From Acidocella facilis ATCC 35904 (GTDB lineage Bacteria > Pseudomonadota > Alphaproteobacteria > Acetobacterales > Acetobacteraceae), in the NCBI RefSeq assembly GCF_000687875.1, contig NZ_JHYG01000013.1, forward strand, positions 1-61,879: a stretch of DNA of 61,879 nt. Reading direction: 5' to 3'. Below the pieces are notes generated by a model. That model saw only the letters and a program-made list of their open reading frames with translations. It searched no databases and was not told the origin of the DNA. The position numbers and the translations under genes are program-made. This document shows, piece after piece, positions 41,958 through 50,882 of this stretch (its first letter is position 1; each line of letters opens with the position of its first letter).

Positions 41958-42884
41958 TTACAGCGCCTCGTGGATCAGCCTGATCCACCCGCTGACCGCC
42001 TCGTCGGGTTCGAGGATTTTCAGCCCATGGGCTTGCGGCCCGTCGGGCTGGTTGATCGCGTTATTGAGATGCGAGACCGGCTCGAAGGCGAAAAAATCCT
42101 TCCCCGGCGGGGTGAAGAACACCGCATGGCCGAACAAGGGCGAGGCCTCGATCCGGATCCTGTAGCCCTGTTCTGGATAATCCAGCCAGGCCTGGCCCGC
42201 CCAGCCCTCGAAGCAATTATCGAAATTGACTGAATCGAGGTCGCCCAGCCCGGCTTCCAGCCGGCTGCGCCAGGCATCCGTCCTTAAGGCGGGCAGCGCC
42301 TCCTGGTCGCTCTCCCACATCGCGGCCGCCGCGAAGCGCACCCTCACCCCTGGCAGGCGCGGGAAATAAAGATGATGCCCCATCCCGGCCGGCATGGCCC
42401 GGCGGTCCTGGTTGCGGATGCTGATCTCGATCTCGAACCCGTCATCTTGCGCCCGGTAAAGCTGGGTGGCCCCATAGGCAAAGGGGAAGGCGAGCAAATC
42501 CGGCCGGTTCGGTGAGGAGGCAAGGCGCAGCAAGGCCTCGGCCGGGCTGGCGCGGTCAATCTCCCACGGGGCGAGAAGCGCGTTGCCATGCATCGCATGG
42601 CGCGTCTCCCGCGTGTCCCGGGGCAGGGTGTAGCTCTGGCCCTCAAAGCTGAATTGCCCATGGGCGATGCGGTTGGAAAACGGGATCAGCGGGTAGGAGG
42701 CCAGCTGGCGCACGCTCACCGTGCCGTCCGGCCCGGGCTGCACCGTCCGCATCAGGCTGGTGCCGCCATGGTGCCAGCCGATGATGGCGCCGCCCTGGCC
42801 TGGCGAGAGTGCCAGCGCGGTCGGGCCTTGCCGCAGATGTAAAGAGTCAGGCTGGTCGTGCTCTGCAGCGTCCGAACGGGTCAT
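41958..42884 (-). CDS. Aldose 1-epimerase
   Basis: A 308-residue mutarotase of the galactose-mutarotase fold. Catalytic residues are seen as His in RHAMHGNALL, His in GHHLYFP and Glu in FAFEPVSHL. The start at 42884 has AAAGGAGG at ideal distance, so the longer frame to 43031 is rejected. It is divergent from the DapA-like gene at 43081, and both appear to share one operator-rich promoter, suggesting joint use in sugar or sugar-acid catabolism. Confidence 0.9.
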   Translation of the reverse strand: MTRSDAAEHDQPDSLHLRQGPTALALSPGQGGAIIGWHHGGTSLMRTVQPGPDGTVSVRQLASYPLIPFSNRIAHGQFSFEGQSYTLPRDTRETRHAMHGNALLAPWEIDRASPAEALLRLASSPNRPDLLAFPFAYGATQLYRAQDDGFEIEISIRNQDRRAMPAGMGHHLYFPRLPGVRVRFAAAAMWESDQEALPALRTDAWRSRLEAGLGDLDSVNFDNCFEGWAGQAWLDYPEQGYRIRIEASPLFGHAVFFTPPGKDFFAFEPVSHLNNAINQPDGPQAHGLKILEPDEAVSGWIRLIHEAL

Positions 42885-42940
42885 TGGCGATCCTCCTTTG
42901 CCGGTTACAGCGCAGCATGCAGGAGGCGGCAAGGCCGCGC

Positions 42941-42997
42941 TTGACAAAAAGTTGTCAATTAAGTTTATAATATATGTAAATCGACCGGTCCGGACCG
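42941..42997. promoter_or_regulatory. Divergent promoter with two operator-like palindromes
   Basis: Toward the DapA-like gene, TTGACA (42941-42946) and TATAAT (42966-42971) resemble -35 and -10 boxes, with a long 19-base spacer. Overlapping the -35 is the dyad TTGACAAAAAGTTGTCAA (42941-42958). Just past the -10 is a perfect 12-base palindrome CGGTCCGGACCG (42986-42997), placed where a repressor would block initiation. No regulator gene is adjacent. Confidence 0.6.
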
Positions 42998-43080
42998 TGG
43001 CGGCGCTGCTTTGGCCGCTTCCGGACATCACGCTGATTTCAAACGAAGATCATGATTTGGTAAGGGATAAGGATCGCAAG

Positions 43081-44004
43081 ATGAGCTTCACCGCTGAAGA
43101 GTTTCGTGCCCGGCTCACGGGCATTTCGGGCATTCTCGTGACACCGTTCAACCGGCAGGACCAGATTGACCCGGCACCGCTTGCCGCGATCGCGGAGCGG
43201 GCGGCGGCGGCGGGCGTGCATATCCTCACCGCCAACGGCAATACCGGCGAATTCTACGGCCTGACCACCGCCGAGGCGGAGCGTGCGGTGCATGCGGCGG
43301 CGGAGGCGGTGGCCGGGCGGGTGCCGCTGCTGGCCGGCATCGGCCGCTCGATCCATGACGCGCTGGCCCTCACCAAAGCCTCCCGCGCCGCCGGCGCTTC
43401 GGCGCTGATGGTGCACCAGCCGCCCGACCCGTTCGTCGCCCCGCGCGGCGTCGTCGAATATGTGAAGCGCATCGCCGAGGCCGGGCAGGGGCTGCCGGTG
43501 GTGATCTATCTGCGCAATGACGGCATCGGCCTGGACGCCATCGCGGATCTTTGCGCCATCCCCAACGTGGTCGGGGTGAAATGGGCGACCCCGGCGCCGC
43601 TGCGCCTGGCCGAGGCGATCCGCCGTGCCGATCCTTCCATCGTCTGGGTCGGCGGGCTGGCCGAAACCTGGGCGCCGGCCTTCTACGCGGTGGGGGCGCG
43701 CGGCTTCACCTCCGGCCTCATCAATGTCTGGCCGGCGCATTCGGTCGCGATTCACGCCGCCCTGGAAGCCGGGGACTACGCCAAGGCCCGCGCGATGATC
43801 GCCACCATGGAACCATTCGAGGCGCTGCGGGCCGAGGAAGGCAACGGCACCAATGTCTCGGTGGTGAAGGCGGCGCTGGCGCTGATGGGGCAGGATTGCG
43901 GCGCGGTGCGCCCGCCGGGCGCCTGGCCGCTGACCCCGCGCCAGCAGGAGGATCTGGCCCGCAACCTCGCCGCCTGGGGGCTGACCAAGGCCCACGCGGC
44001 CTGA
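43081..44004 (+). CDS. DapA/KdgD-family dehydratase or aldolase
   Basis: A 307-residue class I lyase of the dihydrodipicolinate synthase superfamily. The Schiff-base Lys is in GVKWATPAP, the catalytic Tyr in VVIYLRNDG, and the substrate loop reads TANGNTGEFYGLTTAE. That loop is closer to 5-dehydro-4-deoxyglucarate dehydratase or other sugar-acid lyases than to true DapA, which has a GTTGE loop. AAGGA precedes the start. Divergent from aldose 1-epimerase, supporting a role in a non-phosphorylating sugar-acid route. Confidence 0.85.
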   Translation: MSFTAEEFRARLTGISGILVTPFNRQDQIDPAPLAAIAERAAAAGVHILTANGNTGEFYGLTTAEAERAVHAAAEAVAGRVPLLAGIGRSIHDALALTKASRAAGASALMVHQPPDPFVAPRGVVEYVKRIAEAGQGLPVVIYLRNDGIGLDAIADLCAIPNVVGVKWATPAPLRLAEAIRRADPSIVWVGGLAETWAPAFYAVGARGFTSGLINVWPAHSVAIHAALEAGDYAKARAMIATMEPFEALRAEEGNGTNVSVVKAALALMGQDCGAVRPPGAWPLTPRQQEDLARNLAAWGLTKAHAA

Positions 44005-44063
44005 GCCCCGCGCCGCTCCCGCCCGCGCCGGCCAAGCTGGCGCCGGGCGGGCGGATGAAGGCT

Positions 44064-44107
44064 GAACGCCCAAACTGTTTCACGCCGCTTTTGCGCAAAA
44101 AGCGGCG
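44064..44107. terminator. Terminator-like hairpin; partial copy of modular repeat
   Basis: Arms CGCCGCTTTT (44083-44092) and AAAAGCGGCG (44098-44107) form a 10-base perfect stem after the DapA-like gene. The flanking ACGCCCAAACTGTTTC resembles the right-hand module of the repeats at 47190-47384 and 51463-51596, so this is read as a degenerate half copy that may also end transcription. Confidence 0.55.
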
Positions 44108-44349
44108 AAAACCGTAAGGGGAACGGACACCCCCCCACCCCCCCCCCCCGCGCCAATTGGCGCTTTTATGGGCGGGTTTGGCGAAAAACCCAGCGTCTGC
44201 GACGCTGATTGTTCAACAATCCCCGTCATTTCCAAGTCGGCCCCGGCATTTGCGGTGCCAAGCCTGTCGCCCCCCATCGTGGCATCGCTCTTGCATTGGT
44301 CCCTGCTGTTGCGCCCCGGCGCGGTATTGAACGCAGGAACGATATATAG
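44108..44349. other. Intergenic region with poly-C tract and small hairpins
   Basis: No gene is seen. It contains two C runs, of 7 bases (44130-44136) and 12 bases (44138-44149), separated by one A. Two short hairpins follow: GGGTTT/AAACCC near 44174-44191, and CAGCGTC-TGC-GACGCTG near 44191-44207. The promoter of the ABC transporter operon should lie between here and 44350. Confidence 0.6.
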
Positions 44350-45138
44350 ATGACCACCAGACGGCATTTCACCACGATCATGGCGGCGGGCGTCGCCTCT
44401 CTCACCCTCGCCGGCCGCGCCCTGGCCGATACGCTGGACGACATCACCAAATCTGGCGTCCTGCGCGTTGCGGTGCCGCAGGATCTGCCGCCTTGGGGCT
44501 TTGTCGGGCCGGATATGAACCTGCAGGGCTATGATATCGACATGGCCAAGCTGATCGCCGCGAAAATCGGCGTGAAGCTGCAGATGACCCCCGTCACCTC
44601 GGAAAACCGCATTCCCTATCTGCAGACCGGCAAGGTCGATCTGATCATCTCCAGCCTCGGCAAGAATCCCGCCCGCGCCAAGGTGATCGATTTCTCCGAC
44701 AAATACGCCCCCTTTTTCAGCGGCGTCTTCGGTCCGGCGACGATCGATGTCAAAACCGCCGCCGATCTCGCCGGCAAGAGCATCGCCGTCACCCGTGGCA
44801 ATATCGAGGATATCGCGCTGAGCAAGCTCGCCCCGCCGAGTGCGCAGATCATGCGCTATGGCGATAACCAATCCACCATCTCCGCCTTCATCTCCGGCCA
44901 AACCCAGCTGATCTGCACCGACAGCTCGACCACCGCGACGATCATGGCGCAGAACCCGCCGCGCGCGCCGCTGCTGAAATTCATCCTGCAAAGCTCGCCC
45001 TGCTATGTCGGGGTCAACAAGAACCAGCCGGCGCTGCTGGCGAAGGTGAACGCCATCATCGCCGCGGCCAAGGCCGATGGCACCTTGAACAAATATTGCG
45101 AGACCTGGCTGAAGCAACCGCTGCCCGCCGATTTCTGA
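44350..45138 (+). CDS. Polar amino-acid ABC transporter, substrate-binding protein (system 1)
   Basis: A 262-residue periplasmic binding protein of family 3. The signal peptide (about 1-26, ending ALA) carries twin arginines in TTRRHFTTIM, so export may be by Tat rather than Sec. The mature part begins DTLDDITKSGVLRVAVPQDLPPWGF and has GYDIDMAKLIAAKIGV and GKVDLIISSLGKNPARAK, typical for amino-acid binders. First gene of a four-gene operon; the amino acid bound cannot be told. Confidence 0.9.
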   Translation: MTTRRHFTTIMAAGVASLTLAGRALADTLDDITKSGVLRVAVPQDLPPWGFVGPDMNLQGYDIDMAKLIAAKIGVKLQMTPVTSENRIPYLQTGKVDLIISSLGKNPARAKVIDFSDKYAPFFSGVFGPATIDVKTAADLAGKSIAVTRGNIEDIALSKLAPPSAQIMRYGDNQSTISAFISGQTQLICTDSSTTATIMAQNPPRAPLLKFILQSSPCYVGVNKNQPALLAKVNAIIAAAKADGTLNKYCETWLKQPLPADF

Positions 45139-45147
45139 CCCCGCGCA

Positions 45148-45819
45148 ATGACGTATCAGTTCGATTTTGGCGCCATCATCGGCTACTGGCCGATGATGCT
45201 CCACGGCATCGCCATCACCGCGGAGCTGACATTGTTCGGCACCGCGCTGGGCATCGCGGTCGCGGTGCTGGGCGGCTGGGCGCGCACCAGCGGCAAGCTC
45301 TGGCTCAATCTGCCGGTCACGGTCTATGTCGAGCTGATCCGCAACACGCCCTTCATCGTGCAGCTGTTTTTCATCTTCTTCGGGCTGCCGGCGCTGGGCC
45401 TGCGCCTGGATGCGGTGGATGCCTCGATTCTCGCCATGGTCGTCAATCTCGGCGCTTACGGCACCGAGATCGTCCGTGCCGGGCTGATGGCGACGCCACG
45501 CGGGCAGGTCGAGGCCGGGGCCAGCCTTGGTCTCTCCAAGCCGCAGATTTTCTGGTATATCGTGCTCGCCCCGTCCCTGGCGCGGATCTGGCCGGCCCTG
45601 GCCAGCCAGGTGGTGATCGTGATGCTGGGCTCCTCGGTCTGCTCGCAGATCAGCGTGCAGGAGCTCACCTACGTCGCCTCCTATATCCAGTCCCGCAGCT
45701 TCCGGGCGTTTGAAGCCTATTTCGTCGTTACCGCGCTGTATCTCGTGCTGGCCCTGGCGCTGCGCCAGGCGCTGCTGGCGGCGGGGCGGCATCTCTTCAA
45801 AGGCGTGCAGGCGCGATGA
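45148..45819 (+). CDS. Amino-acid ABC transporter permease (system 1)
   Basis: A 223-residue HisM/GlnP-type inner-membrane permease with about five helices. The N-terminal YWPMMLHGIAITAELTLFGT and the RNTPFIVQLFFIFFGLPALG motif are characteristic. The EAA loop, which contacts the ATPase, reads GQVEAGASLGLSKPQIFWYI. It starts 9 bases after the binding protein and overlaps the second permease by ATGA. Confidence 0.92.
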   Translation: MTYQFDFGAIIGYWPMMLHGIAITAELTLFGTALGIAVAVLGGWARTSGKLWLNLPVTVYVELIRNTPFIVQLFFIFFGLPALGLRLDAVDASILAMVVNLGAYGTEIVRAGLMATPRGQVEAGASLGLSKPQIFWYIVLAPSLARIWPALASQVVIVMLGSSVCSQISVQELTYVASYIQSRSFRAFEAYFVVTALYLVLALALRQALLAAGRHLFKGVQAR

Positions 45820-46475
45820 TGGGCTTTACCACCTGGGATATTCTGCGCGGCCTGCTGCTGGCGACGCGCTGGACGCTGGCCCTCTCCGCCGGCGCCTTTG
45901 TCGGCGGGGTGCTGGCCGGGCTCATCGTGCTGGTGCTGCGGGTGCAGCCCCATCGCCGCCTGGCCTGGGTGGCGCGGATCTATATCGAAATCTTCCAGAG
46001 CACGCCGCTGCTGATGCAGCTCTTCCTGGCCTTCTTCACCCCGGCTCTGTTCGGCATCGATGTGCCGGCCTGGGCCGCGGCCTGGGTCGCGCTCTCGCTC
46101 TGGACCGGCGCCTTCCTCGCCGAAATCTGGCGCGGCAGCGTCGAGGCCGTGCCCGCCGGCCAGTGGGAGGCGGGGGGGAGCCTCGGCATGTCCTATCTTG
46201 AGCAGTTGCGCCATATCATCCTGCCGCAGGCGCTGCGCATCGCCGCCGCCCCCAGCCTTGGCTTCATGGTGCAGGTGATCAAGGGCACGGCGCTGACCTC
46301 GATCATCGGCTTTGTCGAACTGGAAAAGGCCGGCACCGCCATCACCAACGCCACCTTCCATCCGTTCACGGTCTATGGGCTGGTGGCGCTCATTTATTTC
46401 TGCCTCTGCTATCCCGTCGCGCTGTGCAGAGGCTGGCTCGAACGGAGGCTCAATGCCGCTCATCTCGCTCACTGA
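45816..46475 (+). CDS. Amino-acid ABC transporter permease (system 1, second)
   Basis: A 219-residue partner permease with STPLLMQLFLAFFTPALFG and the EAA loop GQWEAGGSLGMSYLEQLRHI. It overlaps the first permease by 4 bases and the ATPase gene by 23 bases. The two different permeases presumably form the heterodimeric membrane channel. Confidence 0.92.
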   Translation: MMGFTTWDILRGLLLATRWTLALSAGAFVGGVLAGLIVLVLRVQPHRRLAWVARIYIEIFQSTPLLMQLFLAFFTPALFGIDVPAWAAAWVALSLWTGAFLAEIWRGSVEAVPAGQWEAGGSLGMSYLEQLRHIILPQALRIAAAPSLGFMVQVIKGTALTSIIGFVELEKAGTAITNATFHPFTVYGLVALIYFCLCYPVALCRGWLERRLNAAHLAH

Positions 46476-47187
46476 CATCCATAAAAGCTACGGCCAGAAT
46501 GAGGTGCTGAAAGGCATCACGCTGGATATCGAGCCGGGCGAGGTGATCGCGCTCATCGGCAAGAGCGGCTCGGGCAAATCCACGCTGCTGCGCTGCATCA
46601 ACGGGCTGGAGACCTACCAGCAAGGCAGCATCCGGGTCGCCGGCACCAGCGTCTTGGAGAGTGCGGGGCAGTTGCGGCTGCTGCGCCAGAAGGTCGGCAT
46701 GATCTTCCAGCAATTCAATCTGTTCCCGCATCTCAGCGTCGGGCGCAATGTGATGCTGGCGCCGATGGTGGTGAAGAAAACCGGCAAGGCCGAGGCCGAG
46801 GCGCTGGCGAAGGAGATGCTCACCCGCGTCGGGCTCGGGCAGAAATTCGATGCCTATCCCGGCCAGCTCTCCGGCGGCCAGCAGCAGCGCGTCGCCATCG
46901 CCCGCGCCTTAGCGATGCAGCCGCTGGCGCTGCTCTGCGACGAAATCACCTCCGCCCTCGACCCGGAGCTGGTGAACGAGGTGCTGGCGGTGGTGCGTGA
47001 CCTGGCCGCGCAGGGCATGACGCTGGTGATGGTAACACATGAGATGCGCTTCGCGCGTGAGGTCTGCCACCGCCTGGTGTTCATGCATCAGGGCCGCATC
47101 CATGAAAGCGGCCCGCCGGAGCAGGTCTTCACCGCGCCGCAAACGCCGGAGTTGCGGCAGTTCATCGGCCAGCGCGACGCGGCGTAA
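46453..47187 (+). CDS. Amino-acid ABC transporter ATP-binding protein (system 1)
   Basis: A 244-residue ATPase of the GlnQ/HisP type. Walker [11 protein letters not shown]-loop MIFQQFNLF, signature [14 protein letters not shown], Walker [15 protein letters not shown] and switch His in VTHEMRFA are all intact. The start at 46453 has GGAGG upstream; an in-frame ATG at 46312 lies inside the permease gene and is rejected. A repeat element starts 3 bases after its stop. Confidence 0.94.
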   Translation: MPLISLTDIHKSYGQNEVLKGITLDIEPGEVIALIGKSGSGKSTLLRCINGLETYQQGSIRVAGTSVLESAGQLRLLRQKVGMIFQQFNLFPHLSVGRNVMLAPMVVKKTGKAEAEALAKEMLTRVGLGQKFDAYPGQLSGGQQQRVAIARALAMQPLALLCDEITSALDPELVNEVLAVVRDLAAQGMTLVMVTHEMRFAREVCHRLVFMHQGRIHESGPPEQVFTAPQTPELRQFIGQRDAA

Positions 47188-47189
47188 AG

Positions 47190-47384
47190 GAGCAAAAGTT
47201 TTTGGGGGCGGAGGCGCCCAAGGTTCCATCGCTGAGCAGCAGCGATGGAATGGCGCTGGAGGGGTGGGGACTTTTTTCAAAAACTCCCCACAAATGTTTG
47301 GGGTGGTGGCAACAATGTGCCAACGCCCCAAACGTTTTCGCAGCCCTTTTTGAAAAAAGGGCTGCACCCCAAAAATTTTTGCTC
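47190..47384. repeat. Modular double-hairpin repeat, full copy 1
   Basis: A 195-base element bounded by near-perfect 18-base inverted ends: GAGCAAAAGTTTTTGGGG at 47190-47207 and its complement with one change at 47367-47384. Inside are four hairpins: 47224-47250, 47264-47291 (GTGGGGA...TCCCCAC), 47296-47333 (GTTTGGGG...CCCCAAAC) and 47340-47365 (GCAGCCCTTTTT...AAAAAGGGCTGC). It starts 3 bases after the ATPase stop and could end transcription of the first ABC operon. Related copies are at 51463-51596, 55833-55885 (left half) and 44064-44107 (right half). No coding capacity. The remaining 47385-47619 shows no gene and should hold the promoter of the next operon. Confidence 0.8.
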
Positions 47385-47619
47385 ATTCAGCAGGCGGTTT
47401 CTTCTCTGCCGCCGCAGCGCCGCACAAAAATCTTTTTGCCCTGCAACTGCCCAGAATGGCGGTGCGATTGCAGGCGCTGTGCCGCGATAATGGGCAGCTT
47501 CAGCCCGGGGAGAGGGGAGCGCGCCGAATAAGGGCTTTGCGTCGCGCGCAAATCTCGTTACCCTCCAACATGTTCTGGCGCCCGGCTGGCCTGGCTTCAA
47601 TAAACAAATGGGGGTTTTC

Positions 47620-48429
47620 ATGAAATTCAAAGCATTTTTGCTCAGCGGTCTGGTCGCCGGGTTTGGCGCCGCCTATGCCGCCGCGCCGGCGCACGCGGAT
47701 GAGTTGCAGGACATCAAGTCCAAGGGCGTGCTGGTTGTCGGCGTCAAGGCCGATTACCCGCCCTTCGGCTATCTGAGCCCGTCCGGCCAGAATATCGGCA
47801 TCGAGCCGGACATGGCGGCCGATATCGCCAAGCGCCTGGGCGTGAAGGTGCGCTATGTCAACGTCGTCGCCGCCAACCGCATCCAGTTCCTGCAGCAGGG
47901 CAAGATCGATCTGCTGATCGCGACGATGAACGACACGCCCGAGCGCGCCAAGATCGTCGACATCATCCACCCGGATTACTACGCTTCCGGTTACAATCTG
48001 ATGGTCGCCAAGACCGTGCCGCTGCATAGCTGGTCGCAGGTCAAGGGCGTGCCGGTCTGCGCCATTCAGGGCTCCTTCTATAACAAGGAAGTGGCCGAGA
48101 AATACGGCGCCGAGCTGGTCGCCTTTACCGGCGTGGCCGAGGCGCTGACCGCTCTGCATCAGGGCCGCTGCGACGCGTTCCTGTATGATGACACCGCCAT
48201 TGAAGGCAAGCTGCAGGACCCGAACTGGAGCGGCTATGACATGCCGTTGCCCTCGCAGGATGCGCAGCCCTGGGGCATGGCGATCAAGCAGGGCGAGCCG
48301 GCCTTCGAGAAATTCCTCTCCCAGACCGTGAGCGACTGGAACAAGACCGGCTATGTGCTGCAGCTGGAAACCAAGTACCATATCCAGCATTCCAAGTTCG
48401 CCGAGGATGCCCACAAGGCCGCCAAGTAA
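47620..48429 (+). CDS. Polar amino-acid ABC transporter, substrate-binding protein (system 2)
   Basis: A 269-residue periplasmic binding protein of family 3. A Sec signal peptide (about 1-26, cut after AHA) precedes DELQDIKSKGVLVVGVKADYPPFGY. GIEPDMAADIAKRLGVKV and GKIDLLIATMNDTPERAK are typical. The start at 47620 has GGGGG just upstream; an ATG at 47608 would add four residues. First gene of the second complete transporter operon. Different signal type and clearly divergent sequence from system 1, so not a recent copy. Confidence 0.92.
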   Translation: MKFKAFLLSGLVAGFGAAYAAAPAHADELQDIKSKGVLVVGVKADYPPFGYLSPSGQNIGIEPDMAADIAKRLGVKVRYVNVVAANRIQFLQQGKIDLLIATMNDTPERAKIVDIIHPDYYASGYNLMVAKTVPLHSWSQVKGVPVCAIQGSFYNKEVAEKYGAELVAFTGVAEALTALHQGRCDAFLYDDTAIEGKLQDPNWSGYDMPLPSQDAQPWGMAIKQGEPAFEKFLSQTVSDWNKTGYVLQLETKYHIQHSKFAEDAHKAAK

Positions 48430-48439
48430 GCGCTAGACT

Positions 48440-49195
48440 TTGAACGCCCTCGCCCCCATTGCCGACTGGTTCAGGCATCTCAACGCCACCACCGGCATCA
48501 ATTTTACCGTCTTCTACGACCCGTTCGACGCCACGCGCTTCGTGCACGGTCTATGGGTGACGATTGAATTATCGGTGGTCACCATCATCGCCTCGGTGCT
48601 GGTGGGGGTCATCGGCGCCTGGGGGCAGGGGGTGAAATCCGCCTGGGTGCGGGGTGTGACGTGGAGCTATGTCGAGCTCTTTCGTAACACCCCGCCTCTG
48701 GTGCAGATCTACTTCTTTTTCTTTGGTCTCTCGGCGGTGCTGCCGCATACCCATAACGGGTTCGGCATGGCGCAGCCTTTGATCGGCGGCTTCGCCTGGG
48801 CCAGCATCTCGCTCGCCCTCTATGCCGGCTCCTTCAATGTCGAGATCTTCCGCTCCGGCATCGAGGCGATCCCGCATTCCATGCTCGAAGCGGCCGAGGC
48901 GCTGGGCTATACCCGCCGGCAGACCTATCTGAACGTGATCCTGCCGCTGGGCCTGCGCATCTGCCTGCCGGCGCTGACCAATAATCTGGTCAATCTGATC
49001 AAGACCACCACGCTCGCCTACGCCATCGCGGTGCCCGAGCTGCTCTATGTCTCCAACCAGATCTGGTCGGACGCGGAAAATGTGCCGGAAATGATGATCC
49101 TGCTCTTCATCATCTACATCATCCTGGTCGGCATTCTGGTGGCGCTGATGCATTGGTGGGAACGGTCCTTGCGCCGTCCGGGGTTGGGCACATGA
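48440..49195 (+). CDS. Amino-acid ABC transporter permease (system 2)
   Basis: A 251-residue permease with a TTG start 11 bases after the binding protein stop. It contains RNTPPLVQIYFFFFGLSAVL and the EAA loop SMLEAAEALGYTRRQTYLNV. About five to six helices. It overlaps the next permease gene by ATGA. The uncommon start codon may lower its translation relative to the binding protein. Confidence 0.9.
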   Translation: MNALAPIADWFRHLNATTGINFTVFYDPFDATRFVHGLWVTIELSVVTIIASVLVGVIGAWGQGVKSAWVRGVTWSYVELFRNTPPLVQIYFFFFGLSAVLPHTHNGFGMAQPLIGGFAWASISLALYAGSFNVEIFRSGIEAIPHSMLEAAEALGYTRRQTYLNVILPLGLRICLPALTNNLVNLIKTTTLAYAIAVPELLYVSNQIWSDAENVPEMMILLFIIYIILVGILVALMHWWERSLRRPGLGT

Positions 49196-50046
49196 GCGAT
49201 CTTCCGGTTTTCCCGAAACTGCCCGCGGCGCTGCGCCCGCGCGCGCGCGCTGGCTTGAGCTTCGCGCTGCCGCGCCTGACCATCTGGCACGGCTTCGGTC
49301 TCACCGCCCTGTTGCTGATCTGCGCCAGCGTCGCCCAGGCCGCCAATCCGGCGCCGCTGCAAAAGAGCATCTTCGCCACCTTGGTGCAGTGGACGCCGCT
49401 GCTGCTGCGCGGCTTCCTGCTGAATATCGAAATCAGCTTCCTGTCGATGGCGATGGGCACCATTCTCGGCATCGCGCTCGGCCTCGGGCTGGTGGCGCAG
49501 ACCAAGCCGTTGCGCCAGACCAGCTGGGCGCTCACCCAGTTCTTCCGCAACGCCCCCTGGCTGGCGCTGCTGTTTTTCATGATCTATCTGCTGCCCTACC
49601 ATATGCGCATCGGCGGGCTGCATATCTCCTTGCCGGACTGGCTGAAGGCGGTGGTCGGGCTCGGCCTGCCGGTGATGGCCAATGTCGCTGAGATCGTGCG
49701 CGGCGGTGTGCGCTCCATCCATCCCGGCCAGTGGGAAGCCTCCGAATCCCTCGGCTTCACCCGCAACCAGCAGCTTTTCTCGATCATCCTGCCGCAGGCC
49801 TTCAAGCGCATGCTGCCGCCCTGGATGAATCTCTACGCCATCCTCACCACCAACACGACGCTGGCTTCCATCGTCGGGGTGAATGATGTCGTCACCCGCG
49901 CCGGCCAGGTGCTGGCGGCGGCGGGGAATAATCCTGGGCTGCTGGCGCCGGTCTATGCCTACGTGCTGCTGCTCTTCTTCATCTACACTTACCCGGTCGC
50001 GATCGCGACACGGCGCCTGGAGCGCCGCACCAAGGTACGGATCTGA
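49192..50046 (+). CDS. Amino-acid ABC transporter permease (system 2, second)
   Basis: A 284-residue permease with a longer N-terminus than usual: about 55 residues including a hydrophobic segment ending CASVAQAANP that resembles a signal sequence, before the canonical permease core. The core has RNAPWLALLFFMIYLLP and EAA loop GQWEASESLGFTRNQQLFSI. The start at 49192 overlaps the previous gene; the ATG at 49153 is rejected. Confidence 0.9.
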   Translation: MSDLPVFPKLPAALRPRARAGLSFALPRLTIWHGFGLTALLLICASVAQAANPAPLQKSIFATLVQWTPLLLRGFLLNIEISFLSMAMGTILGIALGLGLVAQTKPLRQTSWALTQFFRNAPWLALLFFMIYLLPYHMRIGGLHISLPDWLKAVVGLGLPVMANVAEIVRGGVRSIHPGQWEASESLGFTRNQQLFSIILPQAFKRMLPPWMNLYAILTTNTTLASIVGVNDVVTRAGQVLAAAGNNPGLLAPVYAYVLLLFFIYTYPVAIATRRLERRTKVRI

Positions 50047-50049
50047 CCC

Positions 50050-50784
50050 ATGGCCGACGCTCTTCTCACCATCGAAAACCTGCATAAGCGCTTCGGCGAT
50101 GTCGAAGTCATCAAAGGCGTGTCCCTGCAGGTGCCCAAGGGCGATGTCGCCTGCATCATCGGCCCGTCCGGCTCCGGTAAATCCACGCTGATCCGCTGCG
50201 TCAACGCGCTGGTGCCCTTCGAGCAGGGCAGCGTGAAGGTGCTGGGCATTGAGGTCAACGACCCGAAGCTGGATAAGCTGAAATTGCGCCGGCATGTCGG
50301 CATGGTGTTCCAGCAATATAATCTCTTCCCGCACCGCACCGCCTTGCAGAACGTGATGATGGCACCGATGCAGGTTCTCAAGCGCCCGCGCGCCGAGGTG
50401 GAGGCGGAAGCCCATGCGCTGCTGAAGAAGGTGCGGCTGGAAAACAAGGCGCATGCCTATCCTGGAGAGCTTTCCGGCGGCCAGCAGCAGCGTGTCGCCA
50501 TCGCCCGCTCGCTCGCCATGCGCCCGGATCTGATGCTGTTCGATGAGGTGACGGCGGCGCTTGATCCCGAGACGGTGGGTGAGGTGCTGATCACCATCCG
50601 CCAGCTCGCCGAGGAGGGCATGACCTGCGTGCTGGTGACCCATGAGATGAATTTCGCCCGCGAAGTCGCCAACGAGGTCTATTTCACCGATCGCGGCGTC
50701 ATCGTCGAACACGCCCCCCCGGCGCAGTTCTTCGGCAACCCGCAGGATGAGCGCACCAAGACCTTCCTGTCCCAGGTGCTGTAA
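50050..50784 (+). CDS. Amino-acid ABC transporter ATP-binding protein (system 2)
   Basis: A 244-residue GlnQ-type ATPase: Walker A GPSGSGKST, Q-loop MVFQQYNLF, signature [14 protein letters not shown], Walker B LMLFDEVTAALDPE and switch VTHEMNFA. It begins 3 bases after the second permease. Last gene of the operon 47620-50784. Confidence 0.95.
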   Translation: MADALLTIENLHKRFGDVEVIKGVSLQVPKGDVACIIGPSGSGKSTLIRCVNALVPFEQGSVKVLGIEVNDPKLDKLKLRRHVGMVFQQYNLFPHRTALQNVMMAPMQVLKRPRAEVEAEAHALLKKVRLENKAHAYPGELSGGQQQRVAIARSLAMRPDLMLFDEVTAALDPETVGEVLITIRQLAEEGMTCVLVTHEMNFAREVANEVYFTDRGVIVEHAPPAQFFGNPQDERTKTFLSQVL

Positions 50785-50882
50785 CCGGCGCGCTGCCATT
50801 TCGTGACATCGCGCGCACCTTGTTGCCTGCGCGCTGGCCTGGCGCGTAAAACGGCGCCTGGGCACGAGCAGGAAAGGTGACG

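Noticed and set aside
44350-50784. Recent duplication of the ABC transporter operon
   Set aside because: Same gene order, but the proteins differ throughout, including signal type and N-terminal lengths.
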